This document shows positions 23,777-31,976 of a DNA stretch of 64,000 bases, piece by piece. The stretch spans positions 496,001 through 560,000 of the forward strand of contig NC_014374.1 in assembly GCF_000144915.1 (NCBI RefSeq). Direction: 5' to 3'. The DNA comes from Acidilobus saccharovorans 345-15. Its GTDB lineage: Archaea > Thermoproteota > Thermoprotei_A > Sulfolobales > Acidilobaceae. The notes under the pieces are model-generated. The model had not been told where the DNA came from. It was given only the letters and a program-made list of their open reading frames with translations, and did no database searches. The translations under genes and the position numbers were made by a program. Every line of letters starts with the position of its first letter. Position 1 is the first letter of the stretch.

Positions 23777-25216
23777 GTGAAGGTGCTCTTGGCCCTCCCC
23801 CCGGACATCCATAACCTGGAGATCTACAAGGTCACGGGGATGAGGGCCCCTCCCCTCGGCCTTGCATACATAGCCTCAGTCCTTGAGCAGGCCGGCCACA
23901 AGGTGAAGATAGTTGACAGCCCCACGAGGAAGCTCAACTTGAAGTCGTGGATGGCCGAGGTCAAGGCCTTTAGCCCAGACATAGTTGGGATCTCGATGCA
24001 GACCCCCCTTGCCCCCAAGGGTTACATGGCTGCCAAGGCGCTTAGGCAGGAGATGCCAGATGTAATCTTAGTTGCAGGGGGGACGCACCCAACCTACATG
24101 TATGACGAGGCGCTCGACGCCGGGTTTGACTTTGTCGTGAGGGGGGAGGGTGAGTTCACGATGCTTGAGCTCACGAGCACCCTTGAGTCCAAGGGGAAGG
24201 ACTACGAGGCCCTGAGGTCGGTGAAGGGCATAGCCTTCAGGGAGGGAAGCAAGACCGTAGTGACTCCCGACAGGCCGTTCATAGAGGACCTTGACAAGCT
24301 TCCCTGGCCCGACAGGGACCTGCTGGACATGGATAAATACACGCTCTTCAACAAGCCCATCAGGATAGCCCACGTCATGGCCAGCAGGGGGTGTCCGTAC
24401 GGGTGCATGTACTGTATAACAAGCTACTACTGGGGGAGGAGGTACAGGTACAGGTCCGCCAAGAACGTGGTTGACGAGATAGAGTACCTGGTGAACAGGT
24501 ACAGGGCCAGGGAGATAGTCTTCACTGATGACGAGTTCACCGCCAACTGGAGGTTCGTGAGGGAGTTCATCGCTGAGCTGAAGTCAAGGGGGCTCGACGT
24601 AAAGTTCTCGTGCGGCAGCAGGGTGGACCACGTGAACAAGGACATAATGAAGCTGCTCTATGATAACGGTTGCAACGCGCTGTACTTCGGCGTTGAGTCG
24701 GCCAGCCAGGAGACCCTGAACAGGATAGGCAAGAAGATAACCATAGAGCAGGCCAGGAGGGTCTTTGAGTGGAAGAGGGAGCTCAAGGGGTTCGCAACGG
24801 GCTCCTTCATACTTGGCTTCCCCTGGGAGACCGTTGACGACATGAAGAGGACCGCCCAGCTCGCCGTGGAGCTGAGCCCGGACTACGCCCAGTTCACGGC
24901 GTTGACCCCGTATCCGGGCACCCCGCTCTGGGACTTCGCGGTGAAGCACAACCTGATAGTGGACACCAACTGGGAGCACTACACTACCGTGAGGCCTGTC
25001 ATGAGGGGCTTCCACTTCACTGCCGAGCAGTTGGGCAGGGCGCTTATCTACGCTTACAGGAAGTTCTACCTGAGGCTGGGCTTCATATCGCAGGAGCTCA
25101 GGGCCGGCCGCCTGGGCGATCTCATGTCAGTGCTCGCGAGGGAGACCCTCTCGGCCTTCGGTGACGCGGTCGGCCGCATATTTGAGCCCCTGAGGTGGGG
25201 TGGTGAAGGTGAGTGA
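23777..25216 (+). CDS. B12-binding-type radical SAM protein
   Basis: A 479-residue enzyme. Residues 1-140 form a cobalamin-binding-like Rossmann domain (PPLGLAYIASVLEQAGHKV, GISMQTP, VAGGTHPTYMYDE), without the DxHxxG motif of base-off B12 enzymes. The radical SAM cluster cysteines are C206, C210 and C213 in SRGCPYGCMYC. After it come FTDDEFTAN and GVESASQETLNRIGK, usual in this class. Known archaeal relatives include the GDGT ring synthases GrsA/GrsB and many uncharacterised methylases or cyclases; I cannot separate them by eye. It overlaps the next radical SAM gene by 17 bases. Transcription is probably leaderless. Confidence 0.88.
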   Translation: MKVLLALPPDIHNLEIYKVTGMRAPPLGLAYIASVLEQAGHKVKIVDSPTRKLNLKSWMAEVKAFSPDIVGISMQTPLAPKGYMAAKALRQEMPDVILVAGGTHPTYMYDEALDAGFDFVVRGEGEFTMLELTSTLESKGKDYEALRSVKGIAFREGSKTVVTPDRPFIEDLDKLPWPDRDLLDMDKYTLFNKPIRIAHVMASRGCPYGCMYCITSYYWGRRYRYRSAKNVVDEIEYLVNRYRAREIVFTDDEFTANWRFVREFIAELKSRGLDVKFSCGSRVDHVNKDIMKLLYDNGCNALYFGVESASQETLNRIGKKITIEQARRVFEWKRELKGFATGSFILGFPWETVDDMKRTAQLAVELSPDYAQFTALTPYPGTPLWDFAVKHNLIVDTNWEHYTTVRPVMRGFHFTAEQLGRALIYAYRKFYLRLGFISQELRAGRLGDLMSVLARETLSAFGDAVGRIFEPLRWGGEGE

Positions 25217-26747
25217 GGGCTTCTCCCCAGCAGGGCCGGACCCTGATGACGGCAGGAGGGGCAACATAGGTCACCTGCTGGCCGGCGTCAGGCTGGTGTT
25301 CAACAACCCTGTGACCAGGGCGTCGCTTAGGCTGGCGTCAAGGACCGTGAGGGTCAAGTACGGCGACGGCACGGTGAAGGAGGCGCCCCTTATCTACCAC
25401 GCCCTCAGCAGGTTCGTTGGGGAGCAGATAGTAGAGTGCCCCCTCTACGCCAGGTTCCTCATACCAATAATAGACAAGACCATAGAGTTTGGCATCAGGA
25501 TGCTTCACGGCGACGTCGAGGACGCGAGGAAGTCTATAAGCGACCCCGCCATAAGGAGGGGCGTCGCCCTCGTAATGAAGGGGCTGGGCCTCTACGGAGT
25601 CACCGTGCCCCAGAAGATGCCCGCGCCATTCCTAATAGTGTGGAACTTCACAAACATGTGCAACCTCAGGTGCATACACTGCTACCAGAGGGCGGGGGCC
25701 CCGACACCTGACGAGCTGACGCTTGAGGAGAAGCTCAGGGTGGTTGACGAGCTCGACAGGGCCGGCGTGGCCTCGATAGCCCTCAGCGGAGGGGAGCCCA
25801 CGATACACCCGCACTTCCACGCGGTGCTTAAGGCCATAGCGTCGAGGGGCATACACGCGGCGGTGGCCACCAACGGCTGGGTCTTCGCTAACATAAACGA
25901 GCTTGAGAAGGCCAAGGAGGAGGGACTGAAGTATGTCGAGGTCTCGATAGACAGCGCCAGCCCGGAGAAGCACGACAAGTTCAGGGGCGTGCCCGGCTCC
26001 TGGGAGAGGGCGGTGAAGGCCCTTGAGAACGCGGTGAAGCTTGGCATGGACCACGGCATGGCTGTGACCATAACTAAGATGAACATAGATGAAGTGAAGG
26101 AGCTCCTGGACCTGGCCGAGGACATAGGGGTGAAGAGGGTGATATTCTTCAACTTTGTGCCCACCGGAAGGGGCCTCGAGAACGTCTGGCTGGACCTCGA
26201 CCCCGTGGAGAGGGAGAAGTTCCTCAGGAGCATATACCAGGAGATGAAGAGGAGGCCAGGGCTTCAGATAGTGAGCACGGCGCCCCAGTACGGCCGCGTC
26301 GCACTGCAGGTCAGCGGAGGCCAGGAGGTGGCCCCAACGCACTTCGCCGTCAGCGGTGACCCGATAGTTAGGGCCGTCGCTGAGTTCGTCGGCGGCTGCG
26401 GCGCCGGAAGGATATATGCGGCCATACAGCCCAACGGGGACGTCTCCCCCTGCGTCTTCCTCCCGGTGGTGGTAGGGAACCTCAGGAAGCAGAGCTTCTG
26501 GGACATCTGGACCAAGACCCCGCTCTTCAACGACCTCAGGGACAGGGACAAGCTGAAGGGGTACTGCAGGGTCTGCCCCTACAGGAACATATGCGGCGGC
26601 TGCAGGGCCAGGGCCTACGGCTACTACGGCGACCCCCTGGCCCCTGACCCAGGGTGCATCTATAACTTCAAGGAGTGGCAGCAGCTGGCGTCGAAGGCGC
26701 CAAGGGTGAGGGTAGTCAACGCTAAAGAGACCTCAGGGCGGGAGTGA
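25200..26747 (+). CDS. Radical SAM/SPASM-domain protein
   Basis: A 515-residue radical SAM protein with the cluster cysteines C154, C158 and C161 in NMCNLRCIHCYQ, then ALSGGEPTIHP and TNGWV. A SPASM-type C-terminus carries further cysteines (GGCGAG, VSPCVF, CRVCPYRNICGGCRA, PGC) for auxiliary Fe-S clusters. About 140 residues precede the barrel, with KDARKS-like helices of unknown role. SPASM enzymes mature peptides, haem (AhbC/AhbD type) or cofactors. GTG 25200 lies inside the preceding gene, so both are co-translated. No short precursor-peptide gene was noticed beside it. Confidence 0.88.
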   Translation: MVKVSEGFSPAGPDPDDGRRGNIGHLLAGVRLVFNNPVTRASLRLASRTVRVKYGDGTVKEAPLIYHALSRFVGEQIVECPLYARFLIPIIDKTIEFGIRMLHGDVEDARKSISDPAIRRGVALVMKGLGLYGVTVPQKMPAPFLIVWNFTNMCNLRCIHCYQRAGAPTPDELTLEEKLRVVDELDRAGVASIALSGGEPTIHPHFHAVLKAIASRGIHAAVATNGWVFANINELEKAKEEGLKYVEVSIDSASPEKHDKFRGVPGSWERAVKALENAVKLGMDHGMAVTITKMNIDEVKELLDLAEDIGVKRVIFFNFVPTGRGLENVWLDLDPVEREKFLRSIYQEMKRRPGLQIVSTAPQYGRVALQVSGGQEVAPTHFAVSGDPIVRAVAEFVGGCGAGRIYAAIQPNGDVSPCVFLPVVVGNLRKQSFWDIWTKTPLFNDLRDRDKLKGYCRVCPYRNICGGCRARAYGYYGDPLAPDPGCIYNFKEWQQLASKAPRVRVVNAKETSGRE

Positions 26748-26838
26748 GGGCGTGCCGGCCCTTCCCTAGGCCTCCCGCGCCCTCTCCCGGCCCAGCCCTT
26801 TTCAGCTTTGGCCTTACACAGGGGCTGGGGTGACTCGA

Positions 26839-27384
26839 GTGAGGGCCTCGGCAATAGCGGCCATAGTGATAGTGATTATAGCCGTGGCTGCGGGAGGCGC
26901 GTACCTGGCCGTTTCAAGGTCTCAGGGCTCTGTCTACGTCTACATAAGCGACCCCGGCAGGGGAGGTAACGTTACTACTACAGGAATATACCTCACGGTG
27001 ACGTCAATCATGGTGCACTCGGCCAGCACGGGCAAGTGGCTTACAATAACTAACAGGACCATAACCGTGCTGCTCTCCAGCGTGCCCCAGGCGGTGGCCC
27101 AGGCCAACCTGCCGCCAGGCGTCTACAACGAGGTTAGGCTCTACGTGAGCTCCGTCACTGTGCAGCTCGGCTCCGTAAACGTCTCAGCGAAGCTCCCGAG
27201 CAACGCGCTCAAGATACCGATAGTTAACGGGGGCCTCAACGTGACCGCCGGCAGGAGGGCGTACCTGGTCATATCAATGGGCCCGCACGTGACGCAGGCG
27301 GCCGGAGGCTACATAGTGAGCCCTGTGGCCGTCGCCTACGCCTACTACGCGCCGCCGAACACCACGACTAACACCACCGCCTAG
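26839..27384 (+). CDS. DUF4382 exported or membrane-anchored protein
   Basis: About 181 residues. A hydrophobic N-terminal helix (ASAIAAIVIVIIAVAAGGAYLAV) acts as signal or anchor. The rest is a single extracellular beta domain of DUF4382 type: VYVYISDPGRG, then a strand with VTSIMVHSASTGKWLTI, LPPGVYNEVRLYV, and KIPIVNGGLNVTAGR. The domain is Thr/Asn-rich with several N-x-S/T sites. GTG 26839 follows GGTGAC; GTG 26830 is the alternative. Function unknown, perhaps cell-surface. It lies 91 bases after the SPASM gene, possibly with a separate promoter. Confidence 0.82.
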   Translation: MRASAIAAIVIVIIAVAAGGAYLAVSRSQGSVYVYISDPGRGGNVTTTGIYLTVTSIMVHSASTGKWLTITNRTITVLLSSVPQAVAQANLPPGVYNEVRLYVSSVTVQLGSVNVSAKLPSNALKIPIVNGGLNVTAGRRAYLVISMGPHVTQAAGGYIVSPVAVAYAYYAPPNTTTNTTA

Positions 27385-27641
27385 CCGCGCCCCTAATTAT
27401 CCTGCCCGTTTGTCCCTGCGCTTTCACTTCAGTCGTTTTTTATGTTAACTCGCGATCAAGCGAGGGACTTGACCCTCGTCCGACCGCCGAGCTTAACGGC
27501 AGGCGGGTCATGGAACTGCAGTTTACCGCCTTTCGCCTTATCGCTTCACTGCCAGCGGGCGCGTCTAGCGACTACCCTGCCCCCTCGCAGCGGGCTCGCA
27601 ACTCACTTTTACCTTGATGGCCAGCACTGCAGGGGATCCCC
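27385..27641. other. 257-base gap with interleaved hairpins
   Basis: No convincing gene is seen. A T6 run at 27436-27441 could end the DUF4382 transcript. Next come three mutually exclusive short helices: CTCGC (27449-27453) with GCGAG (27460-27464); CGAGGG (27461-27466) with CCCTCG (27473-27478); and TCAAG (27456-27460) with CTTGA (27468-27472). A further stem GCCG/CGGC follows at about 27489-27503. No tRNA, SRP, RNase P or 5S signature was found on either strand. A TATA-like CTTTTACC near 27605 may serve the next gene. Confidence 0.45.
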
Positions 27642-28598
27642 TTGAGGTACGTGAGGGTGTTCGCACCGAGCCACCTGCACGCCGGCAACCTTGACCTGTG
27701 CGGCGACATGGGCAGGCTCTACGGCACCGTGGGCTTTACCCTGGAGGGACCAGGAATCGTCGTTAGGGTCGAGGAGTCCGACATCCTCGAGTCAAACGAC
27801 CAGCACGCGCTCCAGGCCCTCAGGACGCTTAGGGAGAGGTTTAACCTGAGGGGGGCCAGGGTGACGGTAGAGAGGAGCTACCCCCCTTACTCAGGCCTGG
27901 GCTACGTCACGGGCCTTTACTTCGCTGTGGCGGAGGGGGTGTCAAGGCTCTACGGCCTCGGCCTGAGGCTAGAGGACGTGGCGCTTGCGGTCAGGAGGGG
28001 GCTCGTGACCGCCCTAGGCCTCTACGCGGCCAAGGTGGGGGGCTTCATAGTTGAGGGGGGCTTCAGGAAGGACATGGCTGAGAGGGAGGTGCCTCCCCTG
28101 ATCTTCAGGGGCGACATACCCGCCCACTGGCTCTTCATAGTGGCCCTCCCCTACGGTCCCCTCCCGCGGATACAGAGGTTCAGGGCCAGCTCAGAGGACA
28201 AGGCGCTCTCGGAGGTCAGGGAGGACTGCGGCCTGGCCTCCAGGCTCTCGAGGCTGGTCCTAATGAAGATGCTCCCGGGCTTCGTCGAGGGCGACATCAA
28301 GGAGTTCGGGGAGTCGCTGACGGAGTTCAACAGGTTGCTGGGGCTCGCCTGGTCAAGTTACCAGGGGGGCACGTACTGCTGCCCCCTCGTTGAGAAGGGC
28401 ATTGAGATCATGCTGAAGCACGCCTATGGCGTCGCTCAGTCATCCTGGGGACCCACGTTCTACGGCCTAACTGACGACGAGCGGGAGGCCGAGAGGGCCG
28501 CCTCAGAGATCGAGGAACTCCTTAAAGCTAACGGAGGGGGTGAGGTGCTCATAACCAGGGGCAGGAACAGGGGTATCGAGGTGGTGGACTACGGTTAG
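27642..28598 (+). CDS. Beta-ribofuranosylaminobenzene 5'-phosphate synthase-like protein
   Basis: A 318-residue GHMP-fold protein resembling beta-RFAP synthase, which joins PRPP with p-aminobenzoate (or a hydroxybenzoate) and releases CO2 in the first committed step of methanopterin-type C1 carriers. Seen are APSHLHAGNLDLCGDMGRLYG at the start, PPYSGLGYVTGL as the glycine-rich phosphate loop, and SSWGPTFYGLTDDE near the C-terminus. TTG 27642 is chosen. The finding implies a modified pterin in this organism. It overlaps or abuts the DUF1464 gene. Confidence 0.87.
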   Translation: MRYVRVFAPSHLHAGNLDLCGDMGRLYGTVGFTLEGPGIVVRVEESDILESNDQHALQALRTLRERFNLRGARVTVERSYPPYSGLGYVTGLYFAVAEGVSRLYGLGLRLEDVALAVRRGLVTALGLYAAKVGGFIVEGGFRKDMAEREVPPLIFRGDIPAHWLFIVALPYGPLPRIQRFRASSEDKALSEVREDCGLASRLSRLVLMKMLPGFVEGDIKEFGESLTEFNRLLGLAWSSYQGGTYCCPLVEKGIEIMLKHAYGVAQSSWGPTFYGLTDDEREAERAASEIEELLKANGGGEVLITRGRNRGIEVVDYG

Positions 28599-29802
28599 GG
28601 CGCTGGGGACGGACTCGGGCACGAAGAGCTACGACATCTTTGGCTTCGACGATGAAACTAACGAGGTCATAGCTGACGAGTCAATACCCAGGGACTACAT
28701 GGTCAGGGACCCGGGGGCCGTGCTCAGGAGGCTTAAGGAGATAGTGAGGGAGAAGGGCGTTGACGCCGTGGTCGCCTCAAGCGGCTACGGGATACCGCTA
28801 AAGCTGGCCAGGGAGGCCAGTGACGAGGAGATAGCGCTTGCCACCTTCATATCGGCCGAGGACGCCGCCAAGGGTCACAGGATACTTGGCCTGAGGAGGC
28901 TCCTGAAGATGATAAAGGAGGAACCGGAGCTCAGGGATATCACCTACTTCACCCCGGGCGTGGTCCAGCTGCCCACGGTGCCTGCCTACAGGAAGCTGAA
29001 CAGGGTTGACATGGGGACTTCTGACAAGGTCTACAGCGCAGCGCTGGCCATAGCCAGGCACGCCGAGGCCTTCAACTTAAGCTATAACGACGTTAACCTA
29101 ATAGTAGTTGAGGTGGGCTTTGCGTACACCTCGGCCATGGCGGTCAGCTCAGGCCAGCTGGTAGACGGCGTCGCCGGCACGGCGGGCTTCCCGGGCTACC
29201 TGGGCTCCGGCTGCGTTGACGGCGAGGTGGCCTATGCCATCTCTAACGTGTCCAGGATCACGAAGGAGATGCTCTTCGCGGGGGGAGCGGCCTACCTGGG
29301 CCAGGGGAACCCCTTCACGAGGCCAGTGGAGGACTTCGTTTCCTCTGGGGGCGACGGCTACAGGGCGCTTATAGAGTCAGCCGCCAAGGACGTCATGTCG
29401 CTCCTGGTGTCGACGAGGCCACAGGCCGTCTACGTCAGCGGCAGGTTCTCGAGGATCGAGGGATTCGTTGATGACCTGGGCAGGGCAATAAACGGGGGCC
29501 TCCAGGGCCTTTGGACGGGGCTCAGGGTTGTCAAGCTCAAGGCGAGCGGCAGGGTGGCTAAGGAGGCTGCGGAGGGCGCGGCGGTCATAGCCAACGGCCT
29601 TGCGGGCGGCAGGTACAGGAAGCTGGTGGATGTCATGAGGCTGAGGGAGAGCTCGGGCTCAATATTTGACTATGTGACTATGTTTGACAGGGAGGAGCTG
29701 AGGAGAGCTTACTCAAGGCTCCTGGGCGTCGACCCCGAGCCAAGGGCGATGCCAGAAGGATATCAACAAAGCTATGGATCAGGCAAGGGGACACAGCAAT
29801 GA
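28594..29802 (+). CDS. DUF1464 protein (actin/acetate-kinase-like fold) with no canonical start
   Basis: The family normally begins with a short acidic nucleotide-binding strand of the type VRALGTDSGTKSYDIFGFDD, and exactly this is encoded in frame from 28594, well before the first ATG at 28699. Yet no ATG, GTG or TTG lies in frame between the stop at 28552-28554 and 28699; candidates are GTT 28594, ACG 28591 or CTG 28603. A GGTGG element precedes them inside the RFAP synthase gene. Starting at the ATG would delete the phosphate-binding strand. Later landmarks are VEVGFAYTSAMAV and GVAGTAGFPGYLGSG. About 402 residues in all; function unknown, perhaps a kinase-like ATPase. Confidence 0.75.
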   Translation, partial: VRALGTDSGTKSYDIFGFDDETNEVIADESIPRDYMVRDPGAVLRRLKEIVREKGVDAVVASSGYGIPLKLAREASDEEIALATFISAEDAAKGHRILGLRRLLKMIKEEPELRDITYFTPGVVQLPTVPAYRKLNRVDMGTSDKVYSAALAIARHAEAFNLSYNDVNLIVVEVGFAYTSAMAVSSGQLVDGVAGTAGFPGYLGSGCVDGEVAYAISNVSRITKEMLFAGGAAYLGQGNPFTRPVEDFVSSGGDGYRALIESAAKDVMSLLVSTRPQAVYVSGRFSRIEGFVDDLGRAINGGLQGLWTGLRVVKLKASGRVAKEAAEGAAVIANGLAGGRYRKLVDVMRLRESSGSIFDYVTMFDREELRRAYSRLLGVDPEPRAMPEGYQQSYGSGKGTQQ

Positions 29803-29821
29803 TGGCCGTCACAGAAGTGAG

Positions 29822-29908
29822 TGGCGCCGCGGGCGGGATTTGAACCCGCGCGGGGTTTCCCCCACCGGCTTAGCAGGCCGGCGCCCTGGCCAGCTAGGCG
29901 ACCGCGGC
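29822..29908 (-). tRNA. tRNA-Ser(GCU)
   Basis: The gene folds into a class II tRNA with a 7-base-pair acceptor stem (GCCGCGG with CCGCGGC), an anticodon arm CCGGC-CTGCTAA-GCCGG giving anticodon GCU, a long variable arm around GGGGAAACCCC, and a T arm with GGGTTCAAATCCC. The discriminator is G (29825), and CCA is encoded at 29822-29824. No intron is present. It reads the AGC/AGU serine codons. A TATA box precedes it. Confidence 0.95.
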
Positions 29909-29935
29909 ACCTGTTAAGGAGGAAAGGCAAGGTGC

Positions 29936-29941
29936 TTATAA
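29936..29941 (-). promoter_or_regulatory. TATA box of tRNA-Ser
   Basis: TTATAA on the minus strand, within GGTTATAAGC, is centred about 30 bases from the mature tRNA 5' end. It predicts a leader of only a few bases. Confidence 0.7.
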
Positions 29942-30036
29942 CCTTTAACTCCGCCAGGCCCAGCTCCTGCATGCAGGGGGAGGGCCTCAGTGATGTATTA
30001 CCTCCGGCACTAAGGGTACCGATGAGGTGAAGGCAT

Positions 30037-30567
30037 TTGGCTGAGGGGCCCTGCCTGGACGTTGCCCTGGGGAGCCAGAACCCCGTCAAGGTCGACGGCG
30101 TCAGGGAGGCCTTTGAGGCCTTCTACGGGTGCGCCACTGTAATTCCTGTCAGCGTCAGCGGCCTGCCTCCCCAGCCTGTGGGCCTTGAGCAGACGAGGAG
30201 GCTGGCCATACTTAGGGCGTCAAGGGCCCTTGAGGCCGCCAGGGCCCACGTTGGGGTAGGCGTCGAGTCTGGCATGTTCAAGGTTGACAGCGCGTGGTAT
30301 GTCACAACTATTGCCTGCGTAATGAAGGGCGGCAAGGTGGCCTGCGGCGCCTCCCCCGCCTTTGAGGTGCCTGAGGACCTGGCCAGGGAATCCATGAGCT
30401 CCGAGCTTGACAGGGCGGTTGAGGCCAGGTACGGCATAAGGGACATAGGCTCAAGGGAGGGCATAATAGGGCTCATGACAAAGGGAATTGTGGTGAGGAA
30501 GGACCTGGTCAGGTGGGCCTCCCTGATGGCGTTAGCCGGGCTTAATGGCCTCCCTCGAGCGCCTTGA
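30037..30567 (+). CDS. DUF84 inosine/xanthosine triphosphatase
   Basis: A 176-residue house-cleaning NTPase of the YjjX/DUF84 family, which removes ITP, XTP and similar damaged nucleotides. Typical parts are LGSQNPVKVDGVREAF at the start, the VSGLPPQPVGLEQTRRLA segment, GVGVESGMF with the acidic metal site, and the C-terminal SREGIIGLMTKGIVVRKDL. TTG 30037 follows GAGGTGAAGG. The gene starts beyond the tRNA promoter and overlaps the convergent FprA gene by 26 bases. Confidence 0.92.
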   Translation: MAEGPCLDVALGSQNPVKVDGVREAFEAFYGCATVIPVSVSGLPPQPVGLEQTRRLAILRASRALEAARAHVGVGVESGMFKVDSAWYVTTIACVMKGGKVACGASPAFEVPEDLARESMSSELDRAVEARYGIRDIGSREGIIGLMTKGIVVRKDLVRWASLMALAGLNGLPRAP

Positions 30568-31786
30568 GGGCCTCCTCGGCGATTCTCTCGCCAAGCTTGT
30601 CCAGGGCCTCGAGCTCCTCCTTCCTCGGCCTTGTCCTCAACGTGACCAGGGGCTCCACGACCCTGAAGCCAGCCTTAGTCAGCGTGTCAGCCGCGAGCTT
30701 CGCCACGGGCCCCCAGCCGTAGCTTGTGACCACCCCGGCGGCCCTGCCCCTGCCGAACATCTTGACCTGGTATGTGTAGAGTATGTTGTTTAGGGGCATC
30801 GGTATCGAGGCGTCATACGTTGGAAACACCGTGAGCACGGCGGCCGAGTTGTTGCTGTAGCTCAGCGCGTATGACATGTGCTCCTCGGCGGCGTCTATGA
30901 GCCTCACCCTGAGCCCGTGGGACTTAACTATGTCGCTGAGCCTCTTGACGGCGTCCACCGTGTGGCCGTACATGCTTATGTAAAGTATTGACACCTCTGG
31001 CTCAAGCCTTGGAAGGGCCCAGTCGTAGTAGAGCTTCACGGGGAGCCTTGGGTCGCCCCTGTACAGCGGCCCGTGGGCAGGCGCTATAACCTTCACCTTG
31101 TCAAGGACCGCGGAGAGCTTGTTGAGGGCGTCAATGGTGTTCTTGGTGTACCTCCCCACTATGTTGACGTAGTACCTCTTGGCCTCCTCTATGTAGTGCT
31201 CCATCTCAAGCTGGTCGTCGAAGAGCCCTCCCCTCAGGGCCACGTAGGAGCCAAAGACGTCGCACGTGAAGAGCACGGAGTCAGTCTCATCAAGGGTCAC
31301 CATGGTCTCAGGCCAGTGGAGCCAGGGCGTGTAGATGAACCTCAGGATCTTTCCGTCTACCTCAAGCCTGTCGCCGTCCTTAACTGGAACCACCCTGTCC
31401 TCAGGCACGTCGTAGAAGTCCCTTATCATCCTGGCGCCCACTGCAGATATCAGCACCTTGGCGTTCCTCGCCCTCCTCAGCGTCTCCTCCAGGGACCCCT
31501 GGTGGTCCGGCTCAAGGTGGTTCACCACTATGTACTTGACCTTGTCCATGTCGTCAACTACCTTGCTCAGCTTGGCCAGGTAGAGGTCGGTGTACTCCTC
31601 CTCAACGCCGTCAACGAGCACGTAGCCGCCGCCCGTCCCTATGACGTAGGCGTTGTAGGAGATCCCCTCAGGTATGGGCCACATGTTCTCGAACCTTACC
31701 TTCCTGGTGTCGTTGACGCCAACCCAGTAAACCCCGTCAACTACCTTAACTGCGGAGCTGAGGTCCGCGTAGCTCACTGCTGTCAC
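30542..31786 (-). CDS. FprA-type A-flavoprotein (diiron/FMN)
   Basis: A 414-residue two-domain flavodiiron protein. The N-terminal MBL domain has the diiron ligands in NHLEPDHQGS (H90, E92, D94, H95), FTCDVFGSY and APAHGPLYRG. The C-terminal flavodoxin domain opens with ILYISMYGHTVDAVKRL. No rubredoxin tail follows, so electrons come from a separate partner. Such enzymes reduce O2 or NO, a sensible partner to SOD. GTG 31786 is listed; GTG 31777 with AAAGGTGA upstream fits equally well. Its promoter carries a palindrome. Confidence 0.93.
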   Translation of the reverse strand: MTAVSYADLSSAVKVVDGVYWVGVNDTRKVRFENMWPIPEGISYNAYVIGTGGGYVLVDGVEEEYTDLYLAKLSKVVDDMDKVKYIVVNHLEPDHQGSLEETLRRARNAKVLISAVGARMIRDFYDVPEDRVVPVKDGDRLEVDGKILRFIYTPWLHWPETMVTLDETDSVLFTCDVFGSYVALRGGLFDDQLEMEHYIEEAKRYYVNIVGRYTKNTIDALNKLSAVLDKVKVIAPAHGPLYRGDPRLPVKLYYDWALPRLEPEVSILYISMYGHTVDAVKRLSDIVKSHGLRVRLIDAAEEHMSYALSYSNNSAAVLTVFPTYDASIPMPLNNILYTYQVKMFGRGRAAGVVTSYGWGPVAKLAADTLTKAGFRVVEPLVTLRTRPRKEELEALDKLGERIAEEALKALEGGH

Positions 31787-31794
31787 CTTTATTC

Positions 31795-31814
31795 TAACTT
31801 AAGTTAATTAAAAG
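31795..31814 (-). promoter_or_regulatory. Promoter of the FprA gene with overlapping palindrome
   Basis: TAACTTAAGTTA, a perfect 12-base palindrome, spans 31795-31806 and abuts the minus-strand TATA element CTTTTAATTAAC (about 31803-31814). The predicted transcript start is near 31783. A repressor site is likely by position, but AT-rich symmetry is common by chance. Confidence 0.45.
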
Positions 31815-31976
31815 CAGCATTTATACGTTTTTATCTCTTAATTAGAAGAAAATTTTGTCTAGAAGCATGTATACTTTTGTGCAGTAACCAATCTCTTTTA
31901 TTAGAACTGCTCCCAGAGGGCAGCGCCTTCCAGTGCTTAAAAACTTAGAGTTGGCTACCACTGAGCGGTGGCGCAC

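Noticed and set aside
25200-26747. Tetraether synthase (Tes) assignment for the SPASM protein
   Set aside because: As I recall, Tes has an N-terminal cysteine-rich knuckle domain; none is present here.
27449-27478. Hairpin resembling a T arm (GAGGG and CCCTC around a short loop) on the minus strand
   Set aside because: The loop is six bases rather than TTCRANN and no acceptor or anticodon stem surrounds it.
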